A stretch of DNA of 64,000 nt, taken from assembly GCF_052857255.1 (NCBI RefSeq), contig NC_135500.1:160201189-160265188 (forward strand), read 5' to 3'. Under the pieces are notes generated by a model, which was not told where the DNA came from, did no database searches, and saw nothing but the letters and a program-made list of their open reading frames with translations. Every line of letters begins with the position of its first letter. The first letter of the stretch is position 1. The translations under genes were made by a program, and so were the position numbers. This document shows positions 35,701 through 45,904 of the stretch, in pieces. The stretch comes from Amblyomma americanum. Its lineage: Eukaryota; Arthropoda; Arachnida; Ixodida; Ixodidae.

Positions 35701-38239
35701 GCGATTGCGTCCCGTTGTCTGATTAGGCTTGTTTTGGTGCTTTTTTACGAGATGCGAACGTAGACCCGTGCACGCAGAGCTGTTAATAATAAAGCTGAGT
35801 TATCCACTACTGTGCGCCTAAATGCCAGAAGAGTAGCTTCTTAATGTACACAAAAACCAACCTTTTGTTTCCCGTGCAGACTGCCAGCCGAAGTGAGCTC
35901 GACTACCCGTCGTTCTCCCGGTTCCTCATGGAGGTCGGCGGCGACTTTGTGCGCCTCTACTTGCGCATGGTGGAGCATGAGCACTCTCTGCGGCTGCGGC
36001 AGCCCCCGACGCGGCTGCAGCTTCTGCTAGTGCGGCTCGAGCAGCGTTCTCAGCTGGCGCACTCGGCCTCCCAAGGGTCTGTACTTGTGCCCACGATTTT
36101 TCAGCGGCCGCCGCTGCTTTATTCGACTGGCGTCCCTGCATACTTCAACTACGGCACCGTTGGGGCGCTTCTGGCCGCGGCCATCCTGGAGATCATCGCG
36201 CCTTCAGCTGCTGCTGGCTCGAATCAGCAGCAGAAGTTACCGGGCGAGGTAATGTGGTCTGCTCATTTCGGCATGTAATTTTAACGCTATGGCTCTCAAG
36301 ACCCCGTTGTCGATCAAATCCGGTGTCGGCGTTGTCGGCGCCGGTTTCGTGAGTGAATATCACGAGCATGACTCTGGCAGGTGGTGCCCAGAGAGCAACC
36401 TAGGAGGCAAGTGGGCCACCTAGGTCACGTGACCTTGCAGCGCCATCACAACCTGCCCACTGCGGCAGGTGGCATCTAAATGATTGGTCGCTCAGGTAGA
36501 GCAACCTGGCCAGCACAAGGCCCACCGTTGGGAGCACCTGCCTTCGCAGGGTAATGGCGCATCTCTCATCCCCTGCACCATTGCGCCAGGAGGGGTATGA
36601 GGACTCCCAGGGATGTATGAATGTAGAGAAAGACCTTCTGCATATGTGGCATATTGGAATATATTCGGGAATTAACCAATACGCTTTCGCGTCTTAACCT
36701 CAAGGCGGAACTGAAGTGTCCCGTTCAGGTTTTATGCTAAGGATGCATAAAAAATATACGCCTTCCACTCTGGCCTATAGGAGACCATCAGTGCCCAGGG
36801 GCTGCAGCAACTGTAAAAATGCGCCTCTAAAACCCCGTGTCGTTGACTCGTTTGCCGCTGAATTGGGCCGTGACAAACCTGATACCATATTCTGAATGAT
36901 TAGAGGAGTGAGTTTCAGTGTTAACATTCTTAAACTAGGTCCTGTCAACGTAGTTCAATTATCTAACGCACGCCATTTGTGGCATCTGCATTGTGCAGAA
37001 GCTTATGCCTATGAACGCAAGCACATGGCATGGGAAAACACTACTCGTTCGCCTAACAATGCTTCCTTCTTTCGCTGTGCTGGGTGTTATAGCGCTGCGA
37101 TTGACACAACAAACAGCACTGCGGTTTGCTTGTGGATATCTTGCCACAGACTGGAAGTTGTATAAATGAACAAATGAGAGCGCACCGAGCGGTTGGATGG
37201 CGGCGGTGGTTTGACGGTGGACTGTAAAAAGTGCAAAAAATATCGGCCGTCTCACCTCGCGAGCTCTGCGATTGCAGGTGCACCTGCAGGTGCGATTGCA
37301 GGTGCACCATAGGACTAAATCAGTGGAGGAGAGGTTAATTAAGGCATTCCAGATTGTCATTTTAGGCGCCGTGTGTGTCAGCGGACCGTCCCTGGCACTT
37401 GATAAAAAAGATTGTCTGCACAAGCATACGCATGAGGAGGCGTTGGCTATGAGCACATCTGTCATCAATGACGCTGGACCTGCAAGCGCTTGGTCGATTG
37501 CGTAAGTGTCATGTTGGCTTGAGGACGAGATTCGCTTGTAGTTAAGCGGCGGTCCTTTCGTTTCGTTTCCTATTTCCTTTTTGCGCCGATCAATTGGCTA
37601 GTCACCAGAATTTAAAAATCCAACAATAAAAACACCTCCTTTTCCTGCACACTTTTGTGTGTATTTCACCATGGATTGGTTTCTTCCCTTGTGCAGAGGC
37701 TCACAAAAAGTGAAACTTTCCTACAATACAGAAGCAGTCGTAGCTTCTCATGCGAGCGTCCTTGAATAATGGTGTATTGATTTCGTAATTTGATTTCATC
37801 TGAACCCTGCGTTCACTGCCTGCAGCACAACGACACCCGGTGGACACCGGCGGCGCTACGCAGGTACAATAGTAGCATCCGCTGTCTGCAACGCCTCTAC
37901 CGGCGACTCGGGCTGCAGACTGAACTGGGCGGGAACGAAGAGGAACAGCGCCGCGCCATGTTTCTGGGGGCGCACGGTCTGCGGCTCGCCTACGACACTC
38001 TGGCTACGATCTTCAGGCGCACCGCGGTCAACTCGGACGCCTTCAGCGCCCTCTGGCCGGACGCGCAGGTGGTCTTCTTCACGCGGTACTGCTTGCTTTG
38101 GTGCAACTCCGACCAGCGGCCCAACCCACTGTCGCCCCGCGGCAACTGTCTGCTGGCGCTCCACAATATGCCCGAATTCGACAATGCATTTGAATGCTCC
38201 GAGCGGAGCGGTTATGTCTCTGACAACTGTGTGCTGTGA
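26341..38239 (+). CDS. M13 (neprilysin/ECE-like) membrane pseudo-peptidase, six exons
   Basis: Exons 26341-26738, 30036-30460, 31624-32013, 33073-34037, 35880-36248 and 37826-38239 join in phase (2,961 nt, about 986 residues). All introns are GT-AG. Residues 1-275 are a basic, Ser/Pro/Ala-rich, probably disordered cytoplasmic tail. A membrane anchor spans roughly 291-315. The remainder is an M13 ectodomain with the typical start ('ACSNFYGYVCDSW') and end ('FFTRYCLLWC', 'AFEC'). M13 enzymes cleave peptides outside the cell using zinc held by HExxH plus a Glu in ENxxD. Here the site reads 'NYGTVGALLAAAILEII' (HE to AA, second His to Glu, about 826-830). The ENxxD region reads 'AMFLGAHGLRLAY', so zinc binding and catalysis are predicted lost. 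The frame is otherwise intact, so a retained non-catalytic role is more likely than a pseudogene. An extra 5' non-coding exon cannot be excluded. Confidence 0.9.
27158..28838. mobile_element. candidate DNA transposon with short inverted ends
   Basis: The left end (TTAAAGGAACACTAAGGAGG from 27159) and the reverse complement of the right end (28808-28838) share AAGGAACACTAA and GAAATAT with about three mismatches over 22-24 bp. The 1.68 kb between them has no recognisable transposase, so it would be non-autonomous. No clear target duplication is visible. Confidence 0.4.
27683..27768 (+). repeat. short tandem repeat of GTGCTAGTCTCTCTTG
   Basis: At least three imperfect copies of a 16-bp unit (GTGCTAGTCTCTTTTG, GTGCTAGTCTCTCTTG twice), with related CTAGTCTTTTGTGCTAG spacers, inside intron 1 of the M13-like gene. 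Confidence 0.75.
28962..29207 (-). mobile_element. tRNA-derived SINE (Ruka-like)
   Basis: Full-length but diverged. On the minus strand: GCCGCCGCGACGTCTCAGTGG head, a damaged B box (TTTAATCCC), the shared body, then GTCGCTTTGGGACGTTAAA and an A/T-rich tail. It lies in intron 1 of the M13-like gene, in opposite orientation to it. Confidence 0.8.
30036..30460 (+). CDS. M13-like gene exon 2
   Basis: Acceptor GTGTCTTGCAG|G completes an AGG codon with exon 1. Encodes 'SKPCDMDAFLGG', a Pro/Ala-rich linker and a basic stretch 'RPRRKSKAPSAAKNR'. It ends '...SHWSFY' at donor CC|GTGAGT (phase 1). Confidence 0.82.
30461..31623 (+). other. M13-like gene intron 2
   Basis: A 1.16-kb GT-AG intron with no recognisable element, apart from an ACGAATAG / CATACGAATAG mini-repeat near 31383-31412. 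Confidence 0.7.
31624..32013 (+). CDS. M13-like gene exon 3 (membrane anchor)
   Basis: Acceptor AACCGCAG|CC completes a Pro codon with exon 2, directly before MNLTFVTEINC. Encodes the hydrophobic anchor ('YLYVVVAGVLAVVFALAVV' onward) and the start of the M13 ectodomain with its conserved Cys, Tyr and Trp residues. Donor AAAT|GTAAAT, phase 1. Confidence 0.92.
32014..33072 (+). other. M13-like gene intron 3
   Basis: GT-AG intron. A B-box-like GATTTCGATCC on the minus strand near 32508-32518 suggests a decayed tRNA-like repeat around 32440-32640; weak. Confidence 0.6.
33073..34037 (+). CDS. M13-like gene exon 4
   Basis: Acceptor TATGCAG|CG completes a TCG codon with exon 3. A 965-nt exon encoding the main helical N-terminal M13 domain. 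GC-rich at third positions relative to the AT-rich introns. Donor AAA|GTAAGT, phase 0. Confidence 0.92.
34038..35879 (+). other. M13-like gene intron 4
   Basis: A 1.84-kb GT-AG intron, AT-rich, with a short TA microsatellite at about 34258-34276. No gene is seen inside. Confidence 0.7.
35880..36248 (+). CDS. M13-like gene exon 5 (degenerate zinc site)
   Basis: Acceptor CCCGTGCAG|A, donor GAG|GTAATG, both phase 0. Carries 'VLVPTIFQRPPLLYSTG' (equivalent of the conserved FPAGILQPPF region), then 'FNYGTVGALLAAAILEII' where active enzymes have NYGGIGxVIGHExxH. The frame is intact. Confidence 0.92.
36249..37825 (+). other. M13-like gene intron 5 with GC-rich repeat-like block
   Basis: GT-AG intron. 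The part 36290-36900 is GC-richer, with CCCCGTTGTCG near 36302 and CCCCGTGTCGTTGAC near 36834, and looks like an old interspersed repeat. A stretch near 36440-36500 weakly resembles 60000-60060. At 37272-37308 GATTGCAGGTGCACC is tandemly duplicated around a GGTGCACCTGCAGGTGC palindrome. Confidence 0.45.
37826..38239 (+). CDS. M13-like gene exon 6 (C-terminus)
   Basis: Acceptor CTGCCTGCAG|C, phase 0. Encodes 'IRCLQRLYRRLG', the altered ENxxD region, 'FSALWPDAQVVFFTRYCLLWC' and 'ALHNMPEFDNAFEC'. It ends '...SDNCVL', where most M13 proteins end in CxxW. TGA stop at 38237-38239. Confidence 0.92.
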   Translation, partial: HNDTRWTPAALRRYNSSIRCLQRLYRRLGLQTELGGNEEEQRRAMFLGAHGLRLAYDTLATIFRRTAVNSDAFSALWPDAQVVFFTRYCLLWCNSDQRPNPLSPRGNCLLALHNMPEFDNAFECSERSGYVSDNCVL

Positions 38240-41200
38240 TGAGAAGTATTAGGCTGAGTACGTTTCAGAACCGTCTATGTTAAATTTGATGATCCTTTAT
38301 CATTCCTCACCTGCTTAGACATACTGCTACAGGGAAGTTAGGCAGCAGTGGTTACGTAATGTGCCCGAGTTAAATAGGTTACGACTGCTTATGCGCGGAG
38401 ATACTTTCGTGTTTTGTTTGTACTTTTATTGTAAAGCGCTACGATAACACGCGGCACACACAATAGTTGTAGGCTGAGACGGCAGGAACGACATTGCTGC
38501 GACTCGTTCTGGGTTTTCAGCTGAATTCAAAGAGGAAGCTTCGTTTTATATTTTTAAATATCTTTAATTCTGCTATTGAGCTGTATATTTCAAAGAGCAG
38601 TCATGTTTTTATTGAATAGGCTTATTGTATACCAATGTCCGTGACGCATTCTATGCTGCGATCTGCGCATTAGTCTTCAAGAACTTTTCGATGAGTAGCC
38701 GTGCCTTGCTGTGTCAGCTAATCTACGTCAAGCATTAATGTGCATTCTACCTTTTCACTTGTTTCTCTGTTATGCGATTCTTATTTGCACTGCTCGATAA
38801 TGTGGCTAGCTAACTGCCACAAGCGGGTACTTGTTGTTACTTGCTTTCTGTATGTCTGTTTTGTCTGTTTAGTTATTCTTTCCCTGGAGTTGCAGTTTAT
38901 GACTGCATGGTTGATTCTGCTGCTGAAAAGGAACTAAGGCGCATGTCTATCCAAGAAACTGTTCAACATCGCACTATTTGCTGCTTACCGCTGTGTTACA
39001 TGAAGATTGCTTGTATCCACCAAAAATGTACTTGAAGAAATTACCAGACTGGTATGTGCCTGGAGCAAAAGAGTGAGCTGTGACACGCCGGCAAGTGGAA
39101 TTTTAGAGCCACGCACGGCTGGCTCATTTTCCTCTACTGTGTTGTATGCTCACCTGCCATTTTTCAAGTTAGTACGGACCGATGCTGTACGATACAAAAA
39201 GTTCTGCACTCAACAAAAATACAAAACATCAGGCAAGGTGGCCACTGCACTAAGCTTCGTCGTTCATTATACGTGCCGTCGTGCGCATGTAGTAGATTCC
39301 ACCAGAAGGTGGTGACGCTGAGTAGCTGCGAACGAAACAATGTCGCATGGCACCGAATATACCGTGCTTGCAGTTAGTCCGGGAATGACAATGTGTACCG
39401 GTCTGAGTATCGAGACAGAAGAAGTCAACCAGGTAGTTTCTTAACTGAATAATTCAAGGGCAGCATAACAGTCATGGCTAACAAGGCTGCATGACAGTGG
39501 AAATCCAGAGCAAGGTTGATTTTCCGCTTCTAATCTTAAACCGTTTTTTAAAAAAAAGTTAGACGGGATGCTTGGAATGGCTACGGCAACAGAAACGTAG
39601 CACTCTACTCGGTCTTCCGAACGGTCAACTGTACTGTGCAGGAAGCCTCCACTCAAGCTGAAAATAGATTATGAGAACGGGCAACACCAACACTGCACTA
39701 AAATCGTTGCTTCTGCGAAGTAACAAATTAGCACTCAGGTTCAACGCTCGTATGAGTCCAGATTTAATCGTGCTTTTACATTTTTTTAAATGTAACATTC
39801 ACCACGCTAATCGTATAAAAAACTGGTATGCAGATCATAAAAGCTAAACGTAGTGCTTTCAATCTAACCTTCCGGGCTGAGACGCATAAACTCTGGGTCC
39901 CCTTTCAGACTATTGTGAGTGAAAATGGCTCTCGATAGTTGAATGGTGATCGGTTCCTACCTAAAGGACTCGTAAGGTATTCTGAGGAGGTAATTTTTCT
40001 CAAAATCAAGCACCACATAGGTTTAGCTTATTCTGTGGACGTAGAAAGCTTTATTGTATGCCTCACCTGGAAGAGTTGGCTTTACTGCGGCAATGCATCA
40101 TGACTTCAGTAGTCAATTTCCAGAATTCAGCTGTCATGTCGGTTGAAAATTTTCTAGCTCTTCGAATTTTACCTGAAAGGTATTTCTACTACGTTTAACA
40201 ACCAGCACTATTTACGTACTAGAAGCCTGCTTTTCAAATGCATGAAAAAGGTCTAGCATTCACTTTTGAGACATTAGATCACAACGAACTTCCGTTTTTA
40301 GATTTAGTCCTTTAATTGGCATGCTCTTCGTGTGTAAAGCCACTCTTACCATTTGAATCGGCTCATTCTAAAGTGCTAAAAAGAGGAATAGCTAGTTTGT
40401 CCCTGGAATCGGCGCTGGCGAAACCACACTTAGTCGGTCATGACAGTTGTCACTGAAACCATGCTGGAAAAGTAGCACGCACAACGAACCCGACGACTAG
40501 AGAAACTGAGAGAACCTTGCGACCGAGAGTTGTCCCCTACCAACACTAAGCGCCGCATAACAAGGTTGCGATGGTTGCGAGCAGGTTTGGAGTGGCGCTC
40601 GTTTTTTCGGCTCCGGTGAAACTTTCCAAACTGTTCCCTTGTATCTCCGGAAAGGAGACTAGAAGAATGAAACGTAGAAAAAAACACCATGCCCTATCTG
40701 CCGTGCACTTGGATTGGTCTGTGGACTACCACTTAATGCGGAAAAGTATATATCGCTCAAACTGGTTGATGTGTCAACAACCGTCTGGGGAGAGCACCAA
40801 ACGAATTTAAAGAACAAAAAATTTGCCCTTGATTGCGCATTGCGGGTCATGCATTAAATGTGCGCCACGTTTCTACGACAGCGCGAGAATTCGAGGCAAG
40901 ATCAAGGAGCGAACCGCTAGTGAACTCCTGGAGGCCTATCACATAAGAATAAAGGGCGATAACTGCATTAGCGATGGCCAATTTTTCTGTACGCATCGAA
41001 ATTTGTCCTTTTCTCGGCAAAAAGATGAGATATTTCTGGCTTCATTTGGGTACGTTTTTGTAAGTTTCTATGGCACGCAGGTGCAAGAATACTTTATATT
41101 CAGCATGGCCTGCTACCAATAAAGCCAGTTGAGAGTGCAGCGTTAGTCCGTGCGTTTTGTGTTTCTTCTCTATGTGAACGTCTTTCTTCGCTGCAGTTAT

Positions 41201-42902
41201 GATACAAAAATGCGAGCCACTAGCCCAAAAGCTTGTTTTACTCTAGCGGTCGTTTGCTTTTTGCTTTGCATTTTAAGAAATTTTTCGTTCATTTCGACAG
41301 ACAATTGGCACCACGAAAATAAATTATTACTTCCTCCTGGGTGGTAGGTTACGATTTCGGTTGCATTATGAGGTGCATTGGGAAAAAAAATCTTTGCAAA
41401 ATTAGGTGCAGTGTACCGTCGGTAGAATATAAATACGCCTTGAAGTCCTAGCAAAAAGCTTATGTCCTAAACAATGAGCTTGGAGCACTTTCATCGAGCG
41501 CGGTACTCCGCACTTTGATCGCTGTAAAGGTGCCGGTGGGTGTAGGTGACTTGATGCGATGCGCTTAGAAACATGCTGGAAAATTATAACGTATCCCGAA
41601 AAAGAAGGCATTGTCTAGACAGTTTACTATCTGATTTACAGAACCTAAGAATACATTTTGTAATCTCTAAAAATAAACCTGTACGCTATTGTCCTCGGCG
41701 ACTGCCTTCCGCGGGAACAAGGAATGCCATGTCCCAACTTAGAGTCTGTGACGCCTTGCACCAGCTCTAAACTCTACAGCCTGCTCATGGCCTTACCCAG
41801 TGCCTGAAAACAAGAGCCTTTAAGGTGCCCTGCGAGGCTTAAATCGACCCATTAACTTCTCAGCAAAACGTGACTCTAGTATTGTATCCCGCCGGAGTTT
41901 CAATGCTTTTTTCTCTACTCTGTACAACCATCATCAGCAGTTCTCTCTCGTCTCTAGAACTTGCACTCGCTGCTAGTAATGAAGCTGGCATCTGCGCCTG
42001 TTAGTCCCCTCCGTCCGGATACCAGACGCTGCGTCGGTGGCCGCAGACGTTTAATCTTTAACCCAAACCACGCAATATAGCACCGATTTCTCCTTTCACC
42101 ACCATTGAAGCGAGCTTCCGCTCCGACTTGAACCCGGTATCTTTGGACCGTTAGCGGGACGGAATGCAGCTGATCCGCTGCCCTAGGTATAAGTGACATA
42201 TCTGTTCCTAAGTGCGATCCATATCCAGAAACAATGTAGTGAAAACTGTAGTAAATTGTATGCTCGTACATACTGCCCAGAGCTAGACGGCCGCATTTTG
42301 ATTATGTGATTATCATTAGGTATATTGGTTTATCATTAAGCTTGTCATTAAGTACATTATATTCTCATGTTTTGCACTCCGAAATTCTACACATTTTTAA
42401 TTAAAGCCTAGGTGGTAGGATTAGGAAAGCAGCAAGCAGGTGATAGTACCTGTGGCCGCAATATGTAACATTTCATATTGCTTCCACCTGATTTGGTCGC
42501 GACATCAGTCGTGAGGAAAGCAACGGTAAGTGGGCGTTCACACGACCAATTGCAAGACCGGCCCGCTTGACGCGCCGCCGTCGCTAGTATAACTACTGCC
42601 CGTGCTGCCCAAAAATGATGGAACCGGGGCAGCTTTCTCAACAATGGTACACTTTCTGTTTGCCCGGAGTTAAAAACAACATCCCGATGAAACAGAAGCC
42701 TGCAGTTCGAATAAATTGGCCGAGGTCATTGCCTTATGAGCAGTCCATAGTAATGCATATACTTTCAAAATAAGCTGGTTTGGCAACCTGCAACTCCGCA
42801 TTGGGTTATTAACCTGAAATGCCAGCAGTTGACCGATTAAAAACCAATACAGTCGCTCTAAACAAACGGTCCAGCGTGCCCTCCTATGGATCCTTAGCCA
42901 AA
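38240..42902. other. 3' flank and intergenic DNA, no gene seen
   Basis: The M13-like 3' untranslated region must start here, but no well-placed AATAAA is seen in the first few hundred bases. The rest is AT-rich with short frames only. A minus-strand CCGGGTTCAAGTCGG near 42122-42136 is tRNA B-box-like and may mark another decayed SINE (about 41950-42190). Confidence 0.4.
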
Positions 42903-43240
42903 TGTACGTACGCAGTGTCGACACACCCAGGTCAACGATGGTGGTCGCAGTGGGCAGTATTTGTAATAAATTTCGCCACCATCTTGCGAAAACTAACGGA
43001 AACTGGGGCACCATTGACGGTTCGCTCTCAAACACTAGTAACTAATATACATTTGATATAAAATCTTCTTCAAGCGTTACACATGTCTCAGGACATCATC
43101 CTGAAAAGAAAGCAAGTGCTCAGGCTGTCCTTCTAGTCTACATCTTGTCAGCTGTGCGTACACAGTGTCGACACCGCCCGGTCGATGCGAAAGTCGAAGT
43201 TACCCATGCACTGTGAAACTTTGAAGATAGATGGCGCTAC
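42903..43240 (+). repeat. CAGTGTCGACACCG repeat, copies 3 and 4
   Basis: Copy 3 starts near 42903 (GTACGTACGCAGTGTCGACA). Copy 4 runs 43153-43240: GTGCGTACACAGTGTCGACA, then CCGCCCGGTCGATGCG, ATGCACTGTG and GATAGATGGCGC. They parallel 16172-16244 and 16643-16731, and again occur as a close pair. Confidence 0.6.
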
Positions 43241-44772
43241 TAACTTGAAGAAGGTGAAACCGGCGCGCGAGTTACGATTTTCTCCTGTACATTCGCCCTA
43301 ATCAATTATCAAATGAATTTGGGGTTGGGGAACAGTCGGTTTTCCAAATCGAATCAAATAAAAGCTATGTAGCATTCCTACCAAACCGCTTACGAGTTTA
43401 ATATGTTCTCGAATATTAGCTTTTTGTGCGAATATTCAAGGAGCAATCGGGCGAACCATGGAAACGTCAGCGGTGGGATTCAGCATGGTGCTATTTTCGC
43501 GCAGTGCACTTAAAGCTACTGATGTTAAAGCACGAAAAACTGACCTGCATTTTGGGGGCGGCAACGCAAAGTTGGGGATAAAAAAGGGCCACTGAAGATA
43601 TCATAGAATTGGACGAGGTTTAGAGGGTTGAAGGAAGCTTTTGAAATGGTTGTCCATTGATTGTCCGCGTTTTTGCTGTGCAAGTTCATGAGTACTTTTA
43701 GTGTACCGCACTTCTCATCCATTTTTTAGCCTGTTCTGAAACAATATTATAACCTTTGCTTCAAACACCTAAAATGACTACCAGTGCATATGCTTCTGTA
43801 CAGCTTCGCTTGTTGTCTTTCACGTCAGTGCTAGTCGACTGTACGCTAAAATAAACCAATATTTACTGTGCTGAACCATGCATTCCATCCTTGCTTTATA
43901 AATGATGAAAAGCAGTTACGAATGAGGCACCCCTGTCGCAAAACTCTTCGCTCTTTACCTGCTCCGTAACCTGTATTTCGCCGTTCCCAGCTTATTGGAA
44001 TTCGAATATCCTTGCATACCATCTTGATTCCGTTAGAAAGTCTTATGCAGTAACTTTCGGCTTATATTGCCACGTGCACTTTTTATATCAAGAAAAGGGA
44101 ACTATAGCAGGCAGTCTTGCTTCAGAGCTCTTCAATACATTACATTACTAGAAAGAAATTTTTAAACGTTGCCCTGCCTATACCATTTGACTGTAATTTC
44201 ATAATTCCATTTTTTTTATCCCTCTTTGCAGCTCGGGTTCGACCGCCAGCATCTAAACCCTATATAAACCGACGGTAGAGCGATCGGTCGCTATTAGTCA
44301 ATCATGGCTCCCTCTTATTTACCATTGTGTATAAAACTTAGCCTTGTGGGCAGCTAATCTGTTGGTACCTGCTTAATGTGAAATACTCGCTTCATGTCAT
44401 TGAATAATGCCTCCTTATCTTACGGCGCGCGTTCGGTTATCAACTTTGAAATTTCATCGGTCATAACTAGCGTGTCCTTAAGAACTATTCCAGCGCCTTA
44501 AACCAAACCGGGTTCTCCGAGCTTAACTTTTCATATGATATCTTCAGCGTTGAAGCAGCTGTTGGCCTCGAAAACAACCCACTGCTTGTTTTAAATTCTT
44601 CGTCACCAAATCCGTGCAGTGCAAAGGCGCGTTGCACTTCAGATTTACCTTTCCAGTGCTATATATTATCCGTTGTTCTCTAGGCCTTCCTACATAAGCG
44701 ATCCATAAGGCTATACAATCTCCTTGGACCGTCCTAATCTTTTTCTAACCTCCATCATACAATCTGCGGTTT
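43241..44772. other. no gene seen
   Basis: AT-rich spacer without recognisable features. Confidence 0.4.
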
Positions 44773-45009
44773 GCCGCCGCTGTGGCAGTGAGGTTATGGC
44801 GCCCGGCTGCTGGCCCGAAAGACGCGGGTTCGATCACGGCCATGCCGGGAGAATTTCAATGGTGGCGAAATTCTAGAGTCCCGTGTACTTTGCGATGTCA
44901 GTGCATGCTAAAGAACGCCAGGTGGTCGAAATTTCCGAAGCTCTTCACTACGGCGTCTCTCATAGCCTGAGTGGCTTTGGGACGTTAAATTTATATAATC
45001 CAAACAAAA
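44773..45009 (+). mobile_element. tRNA-derived SINE (Ruka-like)
   Basis: Plus-strand copy. GCCGCTGTGGCAGTGAGGTT (tRNA-like A-box region), CGGGTTCGATCACGG (B box), body with GTGTACTTTGCGATGTCAGT, end GGCTTTGGGACGTTAAATTT and a short A-rich tail. Similar to the minus-strand copies at 28962-29207 and 9580-9766. Confidence 0.85.
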
Positions 45010-45652
45010 CCAATCTGCGCATTACGCTTTAATTTTAGCGTGAGTGAGCTTATGGACATTATAGCACACATAGCCCGCACATGTTACATTTTCAGGTCAT
45101 CCCTTCCTGTCCCGCGAGACGTTTTGTGCGCTGTGTACTCCCTAGTCGCCGGTCTCTTCAGTTTAATTGCCTTTTTTAGTTCCATTTTCTAAGAGCTTGG
45201 AGACTTCTTCCTGCATTTCCCCAAAATATTTTGTTGCATCGTTCACATTTTTTTCCCTGATAAAGCGAATTATTTCGCCACATCTTCAGTTTTTTTTAGT
45301 ATTGTGCTATTGGTTTATTTACAAAGTACGCCACTTGTTTGCTGGCCCACAACATTTTCCCTTCATTCTGGCATAATTTTGTCGTTCTGTCTGCGTAGCC
45401 CCAGTAGAGGTTAATTCGTTTATGGTCGCTCCATGCGCTAAACAAGCCCGTTATATATTTTTATTTTTTAACTTTGATCGCTGTCTTCAGTGGAAATGAT
45501 GAAAGAATGATCGACTGTCCCTTTCTCGATTCATACGTTATTTGCCTCTCACGTTGAACTTCTCTTTTAAATATAAAATGCATTAGGATACCTCTTACAA
45601 TGTTATCGAGCGGTGAAATTGCGCAAGACTGAATATAAAATGCTGTCGCCGC
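45010..45652. other. no gene seen
   Basis: AT-rich, short frames only. Confidence 0.4.
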
Positions 45653-45728
45653 ACGTGGCAATGGACAGGGTTAATTAGAGAGACATGGAAGAGGCCTTTG
45701 CTCTGCAGTGGGCGTAGTCACGCTGAAG
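45653..45728 (+). pseudogene. RTE-like LINE 3' terminus, plus strand
   Basis: GTTAATTAGAGAGACATGGA, then GAGGCCTTTGCTCTGCAGTG, matches the extreme 3' coding end of the LINE at 8684-9578 ('WRDMEEAFALQW'). It is joined directly to the minus-strand RT piece that follows. Confidence 0.75.
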
Positions 45729-45904
45729 CTTATTTTGGTATTCTCTATTAACTCTTATCCTCACTGCTCCCAATTTAGGCCTCAGAATACCTCCTGTAAA
45801 CAGGCGGTGAATAGCATTGGTGAGATCGTGTCTCCTTGCCTGACGCCATTTCTTATAAGAATTTTATTTCTGACTCTATGAAGGATTATGTTAGCTGTGC
45901 ATCC
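45729..45904 (-). pseudogene. RTE-like LINE RT, downstream half (split by PLE 2)
   Basis: The minus-strand translation reads 'GCTANIILHRVRNKIL', then 'IRNGVRQGDTISPMLFTACLQEVF'. It continues the RT whose upstream half ends at 48421 ('[12 protein letters not shown]'). Together the halves make a normal LINE RT sequence, showing that the Penelope-like element inserted between the Tyr and Gly codons of '...DIY|GCT...'. A stop follows LQEVF. Confidence 0.85.

Noticed and set aside
26341..38239. M13-like locus as a pseudogene because the zinc site is lost
   Set aside because: No stops or frameshifts over 2,961 nt, all five introns have GT-AG ends with matching phases, and structural Cys and aromatic residues at both ends of the ectodomain are kept.
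45653..45904. Twin-primed LINE insertion (inverted 5' segment)
   Set aside because: The order is wrong: the 3'-terminal piece is the inverted part relative to the RT piece, so simple juxtaposition or recombination of two fragments fits better.
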